Assembly (NCBI GenBank): GCA_006386115.1
Contig: VFIW01000152.1
Span: forward strand, 22,133-86,132
Direction of reading: 5' to 3'
Length of the DNA: 64,000 bases
Source of the DNA: Globisporangium splendens
Lineage: Eukaryota > Oomycota > Peronosporomycetes > Pythiales > Pythiaceae
Shown here in pieces: positions 40,830 to 53,100 of the stretch (positions are counted from its first letter, which is position 1; each line of letters opens with the position of its first letter). The notes beneath the pieces are model-generated. The model saw only the letters and a program-made list of their open reading frames with translations, was not told the DNA's origin and did not search any database. The translations under genes and the position numbers were made by a program.

Positions 40830-42521
40830 TCAACTCGTGTTTGGAAACACCATCGAGTTGGAATCAGTGCAGATTGCTGGTCCACTTGAACTCGAACGAA
40901 AAATCCACACCTGGCACCAATTCCAGGATAACACACACAAAATAGGAGTTAGCAAATCGATGAAGGCGCAGATCGGTTTTAATGGACCAACGAATGCACC
41001 GGTATGAGCCAGCGAAAACTCGAAAACGACAAGAATCCAGATGAGGAACTGAGTCTGGTAGAATTTCCATTCATTCTCCAACACGAACGCCAGCTGATAG
41101 CAAACCGAGACCCCAAACTGCTGCCGTATTTTGTGTTCCACGTATAGTAAGCTGATTAACTCCATGGAGCCGTACGCCAAGATGTTCGTTACGACGGCTT
41201 GAAGTTTCTCGTCTGTGAATCCGTCCATGTCCTGACAGTATCGAGCGTTGGGCAACTGGAAGAGAATGGCGATGTACACAGCGTAGATGATCGGCACGAC
41301 TGCTTCGATGTACTCGACCATTGCAACCGACTCGCTTGCATACAGCAGCACTACTGCTTCTTTGATGATTGTCTCTTCCTGTGTAGGTTCAACGGGCTGT
41401 GGAACAAGGCTTGGAGCAACGCTTGTCCGAAGCAATTGCTCTGAAGGGGAAACTTTTACAGTCGTCTCTTGCACTGCGATGGCGTCGAGACGACGCAGCT
41501 CTTGGCCAACTTTCTCGGAAACAGCAAAGTTCAGGGAACCACGACGAAGTGTGGATGGCCTGAGACGATTTGATTTGCGAATGAGCTGGAAGACGAACGG
41601 GAGAAGCTTCTGGGAATCGCGGATCTGCATAGAAGTGTCATTGCCTCTGCACACTTCTCGGATAGCCTCAGCATGCTTCGCTAATCGACGGATAGCCCAG
41701 ACGTTCTGTACGATGATCGCCAAACTGACCTTGAGAGTACCCGCAGATTGCATGCACTTTGACATGTAGATTGCGTGAAAGGTGTTGACGCTGGACGTAC
41801 ACGATGCGACAAGGTCGTCATCGGCAGCACTCAATTTCGCTGAGACGTACTTCAAAAACTTCTTCAACAGCGGTCGCAGCAGAAGTATAAACGCAAGCTG
41901 GCCGACTTCGCCCAGCGTCAGAAATGCCGCCGTGTACGCTGGATACATCACCATCATCAGCGCTTGGACGTTAAGAGCTTTCATATAGTCGAAGAACTTC
42001 GCGAGCAGTTCTTTGTTGGATCGACCAAGCGCGATGGAGACGAGCGTGCTCAGGAAGATAAACAACGGAACCCCTGCAAACGCTTGCGTAAACGGGAGCG
42101 GAAACACCCATAGCGCCGCAATATGCATCACCGTTGCAACGCATCCGATACCAACGCCCAGCGAGATCACGCACATCTGCTTCGCTGTGAGAGAAAAATC
42201 TGGAATCGCAAGCGTTGACTGCAGCAAAACACCCGCGTTAATGAAGAAAGTAGATATACCTTGGCGAATCCAAAACGTCTCGTTTGCTCTCCATCCTCCG
42301 CGTGGGTCTTGTAGCGGGATGGCGTCAAAGATGAGCACGAGACTTAGCCTCGGAGCAGAATACAAGACTAAAATCGACAGCACACGCCATATTGAAACCG
42401 ATGTGCAGTATTCGTGGAGTGCAAACAGCCGATTTGCCGAATATGCGCGCTCGTGTTTCCTTGTCGCGGGCTTCACTTTCGCGCTAATTGCGTGCACCCA
42501 CTCCCCATGGACTCGTGGCAT
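40830..42521 (-). CDS. Multi-pass membrane protein of a repeated oomycete family
   Basis: Single-exon 563 aa from the ATG at 42521; the frame is open slightly further upstream without an ATG. Multiple hydrophobic segments are visible: four near the N-terminus (for example VLSILVLYSAPRLSLVLIF and VPLFIFLSTLVSIAL), a long polar central part (SKLSAADDD ... SPSEQLLRTS), and three to four more near the C-terminus (IIYAVYIAILFQL, FLIWILVVFEFSLAH, LLTPILCVLSWNW). Conserved with the relics at 17885 and 19383 are RLFALHEYC, PLQDPxxGWR, EYIE and the HFGVSV-type block. No transporter or receptor signature is recognised. It is the only intact member of the family in the window. Confidence 0.75.
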   Translation of the reverse strand: MPRVHGEWVHAISAKVKPATRKHERAYSANRLFALHEYCTSVSIWRVLSILVLYSAPRLSLVLIFDAIPLQDPRGGWRANETFWIRQGISTFFINAGVLLQSTLAIPDFSLTAKQMCVISLGVGIGCVATVMHIAALWVFPLPFTQAFAGVPLFIFLSTLVSIALGRSNKELLAKFFDYMKALNVQALMMVMYPAYTAAFLTLGEVGQLAFILLLRPLLKKFLKYVSAKLSAADDDLVASCTSSVNTFHAIYMSKCMQSAGTLKVSLAIIVQNVWAIRRLAKHAEAIREVCRGNDTSMQIRDSQKLLPFVFQLIRKSNRLRPSTLRRGSLNFAVSEKVGQELRRLDAIAVQETTVKVSPSEQLLRTSVAPSLVPQPVEPTQEETIIKEAVVLLYASESVAMVEYIEAVVPIIYAVYIAILFQLPNARYCQDMDGFTDEKLQAVVTNILAYGSMELISLLYVEHKIRQQFGVSVCYQLAFVLENEWKFYQTQFLIWILVVFEFSLAHTGAFVGPLKPICAFIDLLTPILCVLSWNWCQVWIFRSSSSGPAICTDSNSMVFPNTS

Positions 42522-42961
42522 ATTGCGATTCGTGCGTGGGTCGATACTTTGTACGGGGTGCACGAGCGCTGTGTCGGGAATTGCTTTTTATTAATGCTCC
42601 TTTGGGGTGTTCTGTTTTTTTGTGGTCGATAGGATGGCCAAAGATAGCAGAGTTCGCAAGCACATCGTTGTTGCGCTGCACATTGCGATCGACATTTCCA
42701 ATTTTAGTCTCAGAAACATTGGCGATTCTGTGGAGAAGTTGGTACTCTATTTGTGGCGCGGCAGTGGCAAGGACAGTGGCGGGTACAAGGTCCTGAACAG
42801 TGGCCGACAAAACGCTGAGTGAGGCTAGTTCCGACACAAAAGATAACTGTGGGCAAGGAAGATGCAACGATCTCCACAACTGATGATATGGAAAATTACG
42901 AAAAGAAAGCTGACATTCGCCTCGATGTGTGCACAAAAGGCGCGCTGTTCGTAAATGTCAA
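42522..42961. other. Intergenic region
   Basis: About 440 bp between two minus-strand genes, containing the promoter of the membrane protein. No gene is seen. Confidence 0.5.
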
Positions 42962-43972
42962 CTACGCGTCTGGCGTGACTTGAATCACGACCTTGCCTGT
43001 CGCGCGGCGCGAAGAGATACGCGCGACCGCGTCCAGCACGTTCTCGAAGCGGTGGACCGAGTCGATCGGTGTCACGATCTTACCGTCCTCGATCAGCTTC
43101 GTGACCTCAGTCAAGTGCGCCGCCGAAGGGTACACGACGATGCTTCCGACGAGCTTGGCGCCATGTTTCGAGGCGGCTTTCGGGTCGGTGATGCCCAGCA
43201 GCGTGACAAAGCGACCCGTGTCCTTGCGCAGCACGGTCTGCGCGTCGGCGTTCCAGGCGTTGGGTTCGATGCCGCAGTCGTAGAACACGTCGATGGAGTG
43301 CGGCGGGAGTGCGTCGACCCAGTTGGTGGACGTGTACTCGATGACTTGGTCGGCGCCGAGCGACTTGACGAACGCGGCGTTCCGGGCGCTGGCCGTCGTG
43401 ACGACGTGCGCGCCGATGACCTTAGCGATCTGGATGGCGTAGATACCCGTGGCGCTGCTGCCGCCGAGGATCAACACGCGTTCGCCCTTCTGTAGCTTGG
43501 CGTGCTCAAGGAGCGCCTGGTAGCTCGTGAGCGCCACGAGCGGCACACTCGCAGCTTGGTCAAATGAGAGCGTCGTGGGTTTGCGCGCGACAAACGACTG
43601 GTCCACGGTGAGGTACTCGGCAAACGAGCCAAACGAGGCGAACGACGTCATGAAGTACACGTCGTCGCCGACGTGGAGGGCTCTGTCGCCGTCCATGTGC
43701 ACGGCGCTGCCAACTTCAACCACGGTGCCGGCGCCATCAAAGCCGATGCCGAAAGGCTTGTCGGAGCTCGGATGTTCGTTCATCAAACTGCGGGCATCGC
43801 CGGTTGTTAACATGTAGTCGGCTGGGTTGATCGCGGCGCTGCGCACTTTGACACGCACTTCTGTGTGTGCCAACGGAGCTTGCGGTACATCGGAACGGAG
43901 CTCTAGCACTTGATCTGGGGCGCCATATTTCTCGAAACGGTATGCTCGGAAGGTTGCTGGGATGGAGGTCAT
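42962..43972 (-). CDS. Zeta-crystallin/quinone oxidoreductase-type MDR protein
   Basis: Single-exon 336 aa, normal length for the family. The N-terminal GroES-like domain has VKVRSAAINPADYML and GIGFDGAGTVVEVG. The Rossmann domain contains VLILGGSSATGIYAIQIAK, the NADPH-binding loop of zinc-independent medium-chain reductases, followed by LGADQVIEY, DVFYDCGIEP and GSIVVYPSAAH. The C-terminal ENVLDAVARISSRRATGKVVI is typical. No zinc-ligand pattern of alcohol dehydrogenases is present. It probably reduces quinones or alpha,beta-unsaturated carbonyls with NADPH in the cytosol, a detoxification role; the substrate is unknown. A rearranged relic of a duplicate lies 2.3 kb away on the other side of the membrane-protein gene. 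Confidence 0.88.
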   Translation of the reverse strand: MTSIPATFRAYRFEKYGAPDQVLELRSDVPQAPLAHTEVRVKVRSAAINPADYMLTTGDARSLMNEHPSSDKPFGIGFDGAGTVVEVGSAVHMDGDRALHVGDDVYFMTSFASFGSFAEYLTVDQSFVARKPTTLSFDQAASVPLVALTSYQALLEHAKLQKGERVLILGGSSATGIYAIQIAKVIGAHVVTTASARNAAFVKSLGADQVIEYTSTNWVDALPPHSIDVFYDCGIEPNAWNADAQTVLRKDTGRFVTLLGITDPKAASKHGAKLVGSIVVYPSAAHLTEVTKLIEDGKIVTPIDSVHRFENVLDAVARISSRRATGKVVIQVTPDA

Positions 43973-45710
43973 GGTTGATATGGCGGGTAGTTGTAGTTGC
44001 GTTTGTGTGGGTCGCGTTTGCTTGGAAGAAAGCAGATCGCAGAATGAGCCATCAGATCAGCAAGATTGCAGATGTTGTACGCGCATTCGGGCGACTCAGG
44101 CGTCGAGCTGCATGCAAAATGTCGATGAATTGGTTAAGTTGAACTCGCTCGTTGGAACGTCATCAAAGACCACAGATGAAAAAATACCTGTGATTGGTCT
44201 GATGTCACGTGAGGTATGGCGGATCGACCAATCCGAGTGCGTGGAGAAAACATCGAAATGCTTGTGACATGGACAAGTGCCACTGGATCGATGCTGATGA
44301 TGTCACACGGCTTCTTTGTCCGACTGTAAACATGATTGTGGCCACCCGAGCACGCAAACACCCCTTACAGACGCTCGCTGCAACACTTTGTTAGATAAAG
44401 CTTGATTGAAGTGGGCAGTCGTTGATATGCCCAGCGTAGGGTTCTGTATCTAGTCCAGCATGACAATGTGATGGTGCCTTGCGTTTGCATGTGGACATTT
44501 TCTTCTGATGACTTCCCTGGCAAGGGATTCATACTTGAAGTAGCGGAAGAGGTAGTCAAGACTTGGGGTTGCTTGTCTGTGCAACGTGTGTGAGCCAGAG
44601 AAAATTAAACACTGACTGGCAAACCAAAGCAAGAACGTCGTCAGACATCTTTTCTGCAGCCCGGAAGGCAAATAATGCATACGCTCTTCGAGCTTGTGAG
44701 AGTTTGGTGGCTTGCAAACCCCACGGTCATTTTTCTCTTTTCCTTTTACAAAACGTTACCCACCACCACCACCGAGATGTTGGATTGCGAGTCCCAATTC
44801 TGCGACGTGTAATCCGACCGTCACATGTAAAGCGTTTCACTATATTGCTACCACGTGCATTCAGCATTTTGCTGCCCAATTGCACCACAATCCATCAACC
44901 GCGTTAAACTATTCGTTTTTTTACATGACCTGTTTGCATGGTGGGGTGGTCGCAAACGTGAATGCAGCGGTGGTTTGCGATGTCAATCAGTACAGCAGGT
45001 AATCCGACCGGTGAATGTGAAGCACCATCTCATGTACAGCTATTGCTGCGCTCGACTGGACACATGACGCAAAGCTTGTAGGTGCATCTTCCGTCCAGAA
45101 ACCACTGTTCGAATCTGGTGGCGAATCCTTCAGGTACAATACTTCTTTTGGAGAAACAGCGATGATAATCTACGATGCTATGCCCACGGCTGCTCCGCCA
45201 TCGGAACTTGCCTCCATCTCTTTTGGGAGTGCCCCTCGATTCGACATATTTGGCAACGTATCCTTACCCGGTGGTCGTCTATCTCCCAACATCCAGTGGC
45301 ATGATATCAAGCACTCTTTGGTCTCGACCCCCCATTATGTCAGCAATAGAACAAATACTCTCAAGGCGCTGTCTTGGCATGGAGCATCACACGAAGCGTC
45401 ATCTTTTCTCTGCTGTGGACAGCTCGCAACCTCCGCAAACACCAACAAGAAGACCGCCAACAATAGAATCTCGCTACGGCCAAGTCGACCATGCGGTCAA
45501 CCTCCGCTTCTGCTACGCTCTCAACTACGCAATCGACAACGATTCGCAACTACTCCACGCGCTCGTCTGAATCAAAGGCGCCCTCGAACGACAGACTTAG
45601 GATCCTGGATACCCTAGTATTGTGTATGCATTTGCCATTTTCGTCGGAGTGTGCCCTTCTGGCAGAAGAAAAAGTCTGGCCTAACTTGTAAACAAATTAA
45701 GGCTACTTTG
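43973..45710. other. Intergenic region left of the retrotransposons
   Basis: About 1.7 kb with no supported gene. An imperfect duplication is centred on GTAATCCGACCG at 44809-44820 and 44999-45010, each followed by an ATGT-AAGC-like stretch, spaced 190 bp apart. Short open frames on both strands show no domain. Confidence 0.45.
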
Positions 45711-45851
45711 GCCCCCATCTTCCATTTAGAGCACGTTAGTTGGTCCATTCGCGAGGTGCGTTTACGTGTTACGGTGGCCGCAATCATGAACAAAGTAGCC
45801 ATGTGAAAGCCTGGCTACAGTGGTACTTTCCATGTCGCACAATCGCACCGG

Positions 45852-45858
<7 letters not shown>
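45711..45858 (-). repeat. Left arm of ~148-bp inverted repeat
   Basis: This stretch is the reverse complement of 55206-55353. The inner 140 bases are identical and two adjacent mismatches occur near the (CT)n side. It includes a small hairpin, GTAGCCA ... TGGCTAC. Together the arms enclose LINE copy 1. Confidence 0.9.
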
Positions 45859-45887
<29 letters not shown>

Positions 45888-45892
45888 ATCAA
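45853..45892. repeat. (CT)n microsatellite followed by GGATCAA, left of LINE copy 1
   Basis: A run of about 16-17 CT units ending in GGATCAA. The same (CT)n-GGATCAA combination recurs at the other end of copy 1 in direct orientation, so it may be a target-site duplication or a preferred target. Confidence 0.8.
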
Positions 45893-46081
45893 AAATCACT
45901 TTCGATCTAGCCTTATAAAGGACAGACAGCCTTGGTACCTGCTGTTTGTATCGAGAGTATAAGTACCACGACGACAATCGACAGGCCACTACAAAGATCA
46001 TCGGAAAGGGGTGAGTATACTGAACTGAGTATACAAGCCTCTATAAAGAGCGACAAGCGAAAGCTTTCTCCTGAGGCCTCC

Positions 46082-49000
46082 ATGATGAATATGGAGCAAC
46101 CAAAGGAGGGGGCTGCGCGGAAGGAAGCTCCGGACGGAGTTTCCACGAAGACCGCCATCACGCTGCGGAGTGGGCGGGCGCAAGGCGACGCAGAGATGGC
46201 AGTACGAGCGTCACAGCACGGGAAAGGGGGAGCCCCAGATCCTGTGCGCACGAACGATAAGGACCAATTAAATGCAGGAGGACAAGACAAGTCTGGGGCC
46301 ATTGAGGAAGGCACGACGCCAACACGTGCGGAAGGCTCTCGAAAAGAAGCGTCGACGGAGACTGCACCAGTGGAGAGATACGAAGCCCTCTCGGCGAAGT
46401 TGCGTGTGTCACCAAACGCGGTCAACAGAGTGGAGATTGAATACGAAGTGCGGTTAATGTTCACAGCTCTTTACAACGGGATGCGGATTCTGGAGAAACC
46501 AAAAAAGGCGAACGACAATTACCCAACACTCAACGGAGAAGAAGCGGACGCGCTGGTGGACCTATTCCGTCTACTGGCAATTGAAAAGGGAAAATCCTTT
46601 CCGGAGTGGAAGCGGACGATCCAAGATCTATGCAAGGATATGCACCGGTCGTCGTGGACAGTGGTAGCGCTTATCCAAAAGAGAATTGACCAAAACAGGC
46701 TCGCAGCAGAAACCAAGGCTTCGCCATGGGGTTCGCAATCGAGCACCAGCACTCAAACAAACGTCAAAGAGCAAGGCACCCAGCCCTTCATTTTCAAATC
46801 GAACAAATACTCGGAGGAGGAACAACGCAACATGATCCGACACTGCAAGCAAAAGTTCGAGTACTCAGTGACCCTGCGCCAGCCGACAACGATGGAATGG
46901 GATATAATGCTAGCGATCGTGGAAGGCGAACTCCTGATTCGACACTTGCCTCAATTCCTTCGATGAGTGTGTGGTGGGGACACCCTCTTCCGTTTCCAGA
47001 ACACCATCGCAGCTCAGGTGGAAGGAGAGCTGGTCGGCAAATTATCGGATGCGACGCAAGTCTACAAAGATCATCAGTCGGCCGGACGAATCGTGGAAGC
47101 CATCTTGCAAGCAGCGAGATTCCGCAATGACGGCAAAATGGAAGAGACAATGGCGATGCTGAGAGACCTCAAAGCTGCGGAATATAATGACAGCACTCAC
47201 TCACTCCACTTCTATTTCTTTGACAGGAGCACAGCTGCGAAATGGGACAGAATGACGATCCCCTTCCGACGCCAATTGGTGCATCTCATATCCGCGCATC
47301 CGACGGAGACAACCGGAGAGCGACCGGAGGCAGACAGCGTGTGGAACAGGCAATTGGGAGCGGACGGGCTACAGAATGCAGAATCGAGATCCAGGTACAA
47401 AATTCAGCTTTTGAACACTGCTCGCTCAATGAATATGTCCTTGTTTTTAGAATACTTGAAGCAGACGACAGGCAAGCGATTCTACGCCTACCCACTCGAT
47501 AAATATGGTCCAATATCCCACCAATCGCAGTGGTGGGAGGTACTCTTTGAAGAGGAATCATGTCCAAAAGCGCTTATCGATGTCAGACGAATTATTTGGC
47601 GAGGGCGAACAATCATCCTGCACCACGCATCCAAGTACAGAATGGCTCCTTGTTTAATCTGCGGGGCAGCGGGACATTTCGCGCGAACGTGTAAGGCAAC
47701 GGAACATGAACTAAAAACTAACAACTGTATTCACGCAGACGATGAGATCGTGAGTAAACTCCCGAGAAAGCCAGCCACTTTCACCAGTGCAGCGGAAATT
47801 AAGGAGTCTGTCTCAGACGGCATTGACAAAAAGAAACAGCCACTTCAACCCGCAACAGAGAATCCTCACGCCAGTGGGGAAAACAAGCCGAGCGAGAACA
47901 CGAATCCCGTGACGCCTGATGAGACAAACACGTCCAGCCCACAACCGAACTCCAACCCAAATGATCTAACAAAAAATGTGTCGTTTACAGTGAAAACAGG
48001 AATTTCAGTACAACAAACCGGCAATCTCAAAGAACAGGCGAAGGCGAAACCAAACGATGGAGCAGCGAACGCAAAAGGACCCGCGTCAAAGGCAAGCCAG
48101 AAAAATGGTCCAAGACAAATTTCCAAGGATGACATCCGGTGGGCAAAAGAGCTGATGCGCTTCCGACGAGATATGGACGAGTTAATGAAGGTGCACGTGG
48201 AACGACAAACCGAGCTCAACCCGAATCGTAACGACATCATGGACTGGGATGGGGAGTACACGATTCAAGACGTGATGGACGCCAACGGACTTGCAGAAGC
48301 AACAACACCACCTACCGGAAATTGCCAATTTTATGCAGTGGCGGAAGCGATGCTCCAAATCGTGCATGACAACATGGCCAATGAGAAGCTGATCGAGGCC
48401 ACGGCGAGCAGAATCAAGCAAAGCATGAACGCGGCAGCACGGCTCAACTTCGATCTCGAATTTCCTGAAGGAACTCATTTGGGAATACTTGAAGCACTGG
48501 GGAGAGGGGATCGGAAAATGAGCCCAAAAGAAAGGAGAGCAGATGTTCTCGACTATTTCAGCGATATCGCAAGCAGCTCCTCCAGCCGATCTTCCACGCT
48601 GCCAGGATCCCTGTGGGGTGGTCCGGAGTCCTTGCGGATGGCTGCCAAGGCTTTGCAGAGAAAAATCTTCGTGCTGATCGAGACAACGTACGGAGACCGT
48701 AAGGGCTTTGCAATTTACAAGCCGCAATCCAGAGTCCATGGAGGCGGCCAGTTTTTGTCAGCCAAAGAATATGTGTGCACAGGGAAGCAATGGGAAGACG
48801 AGCTCCGTCAAGACAGAAACGAAGCAGAGACCACGAGCAGTCCGCTACCAATTGTAATGAAATTCGCAAACGAACACTACAACAGTCTGCACTTCAGAAC
48901 CCTGAACGACCCAACGCCACTGGCGAATATGATGAGCTCATCACTAGCGAAGCATCTCCAAGGATCCGTGAGGAGCAAGGCGGAGTTCAAGACGGACCGA

Positions 49001-50059
49001 TCTGGTCAATTCGAAGACGATCGAGAAACAGACGATTCGATGGAGGACAGCGACAATTCCAGTTTGGGAGAGTCAGTGTGGACTCCATCGCTGGACGAGC
49101 GAGAAAAGTTCGAGCCAAACCAGCTCAGCGGACAACACGGCTGGTCGTTCGCATCTCAGGAGAATCAGCTTGTGGTATATCACTCGCCCACAATCGAGTT
49201 ACCTCAACAACCCAGGAAGCGAGAGAGAGACGAAACCCTGATGCTCACAGCAATAGATGGTGACGTCGCGATAAACCTGAACAGCCCCAATGTCCCCCTC
49301 AAGAAAACCAAAACGCTCTCGAGACGTTTGGCGATCGAAGGAGACTCCATGCAGAAACGCAGAGACCTCGAGCGCACGCTGTAGGAGCATTGGGAAGGGT
49401 TCCAGGAGCAATGGAAGCAAGAAACCAAATGCCGCTTTCCTCTGCTCTCGTCCAATCTTGATGTATGGACGCAGGCAGCTCTCAATGAGTGGGAGCGAAT
49501 TCTAGCGATGTTGAAGACGTCGCCAGGGCCGCATCACGTACTGAATCACCTCAGCGGGCCAACGCTAGTGGACTTGACGCAAGTTCTGCGCAAACAGGTG
49601 ATTGAGGAAGGGCTCAAACGTCTTGTACACCGCACCGATCAGGCAGAAACCAGGGTATGGATCACAGGTTGGTTTGACAGGATTGCAACGGCAACCACGA
49701 AGCAACAACGGGCGGCACTGCTCAACTCCAAGGAAGACTGGTTGACGCTTGGAAAAATGAAGTACGGTGGGCTCGAAGTTCTGCGACTTTGTCACCCGAC
49801 CCAGCTAGAGAAGCTCAGCCGCTACATCATCTGCACAGTGGTGTATGAGGAGGAGCTGCAGACGTTCAGGTCCAGTGACGCCGAAGACCCACACAACCTG
49901 TACGAGGCGATTGAAGACTTCTGTGCGATGTTGAAGCAAACCAGAGAACTCAAAGCAGCCTTCAAGAGTGGTGAGGAGCTCAGCGAATGGTCAGCTCTTT
50001 CGGTGATCATGGCTCAAGTCACCATGGAAGTGGACTCGGTCGAGCCTTCAAGGTACTAA
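46082..50059 (+). pseudogene. LINE copy 1 ORF1: CCHC knuckle + OTU-like protease
   Basis: Starts at the first ATG (46082). The frame is interrupted by TGA at 46964-46966, shared with copy 2, and by TAG at 49382-49384, which is CAG in copy 2. It then continues in the same frame to TAA at 50057-50059, about 1,325 codons in all. A perfect CX2CX4HX4C zinc knuckle is at 47651-47692 (CLICGAAGHFARTC). Further on is an OTU-type cysteine protease domain: TGNCQFYAVAEAM with its catalytic Cys codon at 48323, and a candidate catalytic His in NEHYNSLHF at 48875. An acidic/polar region and a helical C-terminal domain follow. OTU proteases cleave ubiquitin or related chains, so this could protect the element's proteins or RNP from turnover; that role is inferred. 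Confidence 0.85.
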
Positions 50060-50108
50060 AGGCGCGACACCAACAGGTAACCAAGGTGGCAGTAGCCCAG
50101 GCACAGAA

Positions 50109-53100
50109 ATGTACGCCGCGCTACATGCCCTCAAGAATGCATTTTACAAAAATCAAAAAAAGGAAAAAAGACCATGTCCAAACACGCTACGGGTATTAAC
50201 TCAGAACGTGTGCGGATTCAAAAAGAAAGAACGAACAAAATGGTTAGAGGACCTCAAGGGGGCACTAACCGCAGAAAAGTATGATATCATTTATTTACAG
50301 GAGACGAGGATCACCACAGCCAAAGAAGAACGCAGACTCCAACATTACTGGAACCGAATATGGGGGGTTGCAAACCTGGACGAACCAACGTCCTTTTGGT
50401 CCATCCATCCAGACGCGACCGGCGGAGTGGCAATACTCACAAATCCGAAGACGATTAGCGAAACACAACTGATCGAGGAATCCAAGTGGACGAATCGCAC
50501 AGTCGCTATCAAGTCCAAGGGAGTGGTGTGGATTAATGTGTACGCACCCAACAAGAAACCAGAGCGAGAACACTTCTTCCGACGCCTAAACGAGGAGTTC
50601 GGGACTCATCAAGTGCAGCAGCAGTGCTCGGAGGTGACTTCAATTGTGTGCTCGACAAGCAACGGGACCGGTACCAAAGAGGAGTTCGGCTACCTGTGCA
50701 GTGCGAGAGTGCAGAACTGAGACGACTAGTGACGGAGTGGAACATTTACGACGCACGGGAGCTAGTGGAGGATCCGGAGTGGCCAGTGCAGAGGGAACCG
50801 ACGGAGCATTTCACATACTGGAGAAAAAACTCAGCCAGTCGACTCGACCGATTCTATATCGCAGGAAACCTGGGCAGCGCCGTGCAATGGGAGGCCATAG
50901 AGCTACCCAAGCGCTACTCGGATCACCAAGCAGTGGTGCTGCATATGAAATGGACGAGTCAACCGCAGAGACCAAGGAGAGTGAACAAGTGCAGGTACCC
51001 GATGCGAACCTCGCGTCCTGACTTGGTGCGGACTGGGGTGCAAAAGGCAATCGCTCACGAGCTGGAGCTGATGCAGAGTGAAGGGTCAATCGTTTGGAAC
51101 AACCTGGAGCAGCGTATCATCAAAGCAATACTGAGAGTAAGTCGAGCAGAGAAGCGGCAAGTACGAAGATACCGGCAAAAGTTGGAGGATCAGCAGCACC
51201 GACCGGCAAACCGCACAAGGCGTCAGCTGATCGAAGAACAAGCAAACGCGGCAAGTGAGGCAGCAGAGTTCAAATTCGGTAAGTATATGCAAGCAACGCA
51301 GGGGGATGTTCGTCACTTCTTTCGGAGGATCGCCAACTGGCAGCGGGATCAAACAATTTCGCGATTAGAACCGACTCCCGGAAGGTACCACTCACCAAAC
51401 GCGAGTCTAGCGGACATCATGGGAGCAGAATGGCACCAAATCACTGGCCAGAGCCATGCTGCGGTCCCTCCGCAGAAGGCTGAACAGCGATTTGATGCAC
51501 TGGTGTACATTCCGGAAACTCGAAAAGTCACGGAAGAGCAAAACCAAGACTTGATGGCACCCATCACTGAAAAGGAAGTACGAGAGGCGATCGCGGCTTT
51601 ACATCGGCATAAGGCAGGTGGCGTGGACAGTCTGAACAATGACTTCTACAAGGATTGCGAGGACGTGATGGTTGAAGTTTTGGTGCGGGAATTCAACAAC
51701 ATCCAACGCGGGGCAACCATGCCACGATCATTCGGTCAAGGAATCGTGATACCGTTGCGCAAGAAAGGAGATTCGCCAAACCCCCTCGATTACAGACCAA
51801 TCACTCTGCTCACGACCACTTACAAGTTGTTTGCAAAAGTCTTGGCAACAAGGCTGCAAGACATCCTTCTGTGGATCATCGGGGAAGCACAACAAGGCTT
51901 CGTACGCGACCGACTGATGGAGAACGCGATCCTCATCATGCAAGCTGCGTTGGACAAAGCGTACCACAACAACGGTGAAGGGTTGGATGACGCTCCGGGA
52001 ATTGCGATGCTTGACTTCATGAAGGCTTACGACACGTTGGACAGAGATTTTCTGTATCTTGTGCTGAGCAAGTTCGGCTTTGGGCGACAATTTGTGGATT
52101 TAGTACGTCGAATGCACTCGGACACTACGGCGCAGTACCTGGTGAACGGTGAAGTGTCGAGAGAATGGGAGGTCAAGTCGGGAATTCGTCAAGGTTGCCC
52201 CCTGGCCCCTCTGCTGTTTATTGTCGCCGCGGAGATTCTCGCACTAGCAGTACAACAAGACCCCCATCTGGAAGGAATTCGTGTGACCAGATCCGGAGCA
52301 GAACCCCATCTCATTTCGACCTTCGTCGACGACTCCGCCGTCTTTCTGAAACAAGGGAAACAGCTGCCTCGACTGATGCAGCTGCTGTCCGAGTTCGGCC
52401 AGCAATCAGGTCTGCACGTGCAACCAACGAAAAGCAGCTACATCTGTCTCAACACAGCAGTAGTCCAGGAACAAAGATGCGGCATTCCAATTCTGAAGCA
52501 TGGAGAGACGGTGAGGTACCTTGGCATCCAAATAGGTACCGGGAACATCACACAAGCTAATTGAGAGGACCGCCTGCAAAAGCTCCGAACCAGATTGATC
52601 ATCGCGGCCAAAGTCTCCAACAGTGTGGTGGGGAGAGTGCTGATACTGAATTCGGTCTTGCTGCCGTCGATTCTGTTCACCACCGGCTACATCGAGCCCC
52701 CAGCGAGAGTCGTGGATCAGCTAGTGAATCTACAAAAGCAGTTTTTGTGGAACTCGACACTCGGCACAGACAGCACGAGACACAAGGTGAGTCCCTCCCT
52801 GCTCTACCTGCCATTCAAGGAAGGAGGCATAGGTCTCTACTCAATACCTCTTGCAATAAAGCGACAAGCGATGCGGCGGACAACTCGGTGGCTTCAGCGA
52901 GCGCGAGACAAGTATACAGAGGCTTGGCATGAACAGGTGCATCGGGGCAAAAGTCAAAACCAGGGATGTTGCGCGATTTCACCCAAGGAGCGAAGCCAGC
53001 TAGCACAGACAAGGCTGTACCAGACAAACAATATTCACAGACTCGGGTGGGAGTATCTCTGTGAAGACCTGGTGGTGGCAGAGAGACGCAATCCCGCGTG

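Noticed and set aside
45108..45128. tRNA T-arm-like sequence (CCAC ... GTTCGAATC ... GTGG)
   Set aside because: No matching D-arm, anticodon arm or acceptor stem could be found upstream.
46726..47130. Plus-strand frame over the ORF1 TGA of the LINE, starting in another frame
   Set aside because: The translation after the TGA in this frame is not similar to any LINE protein. The original frame continues with sense on both sides.
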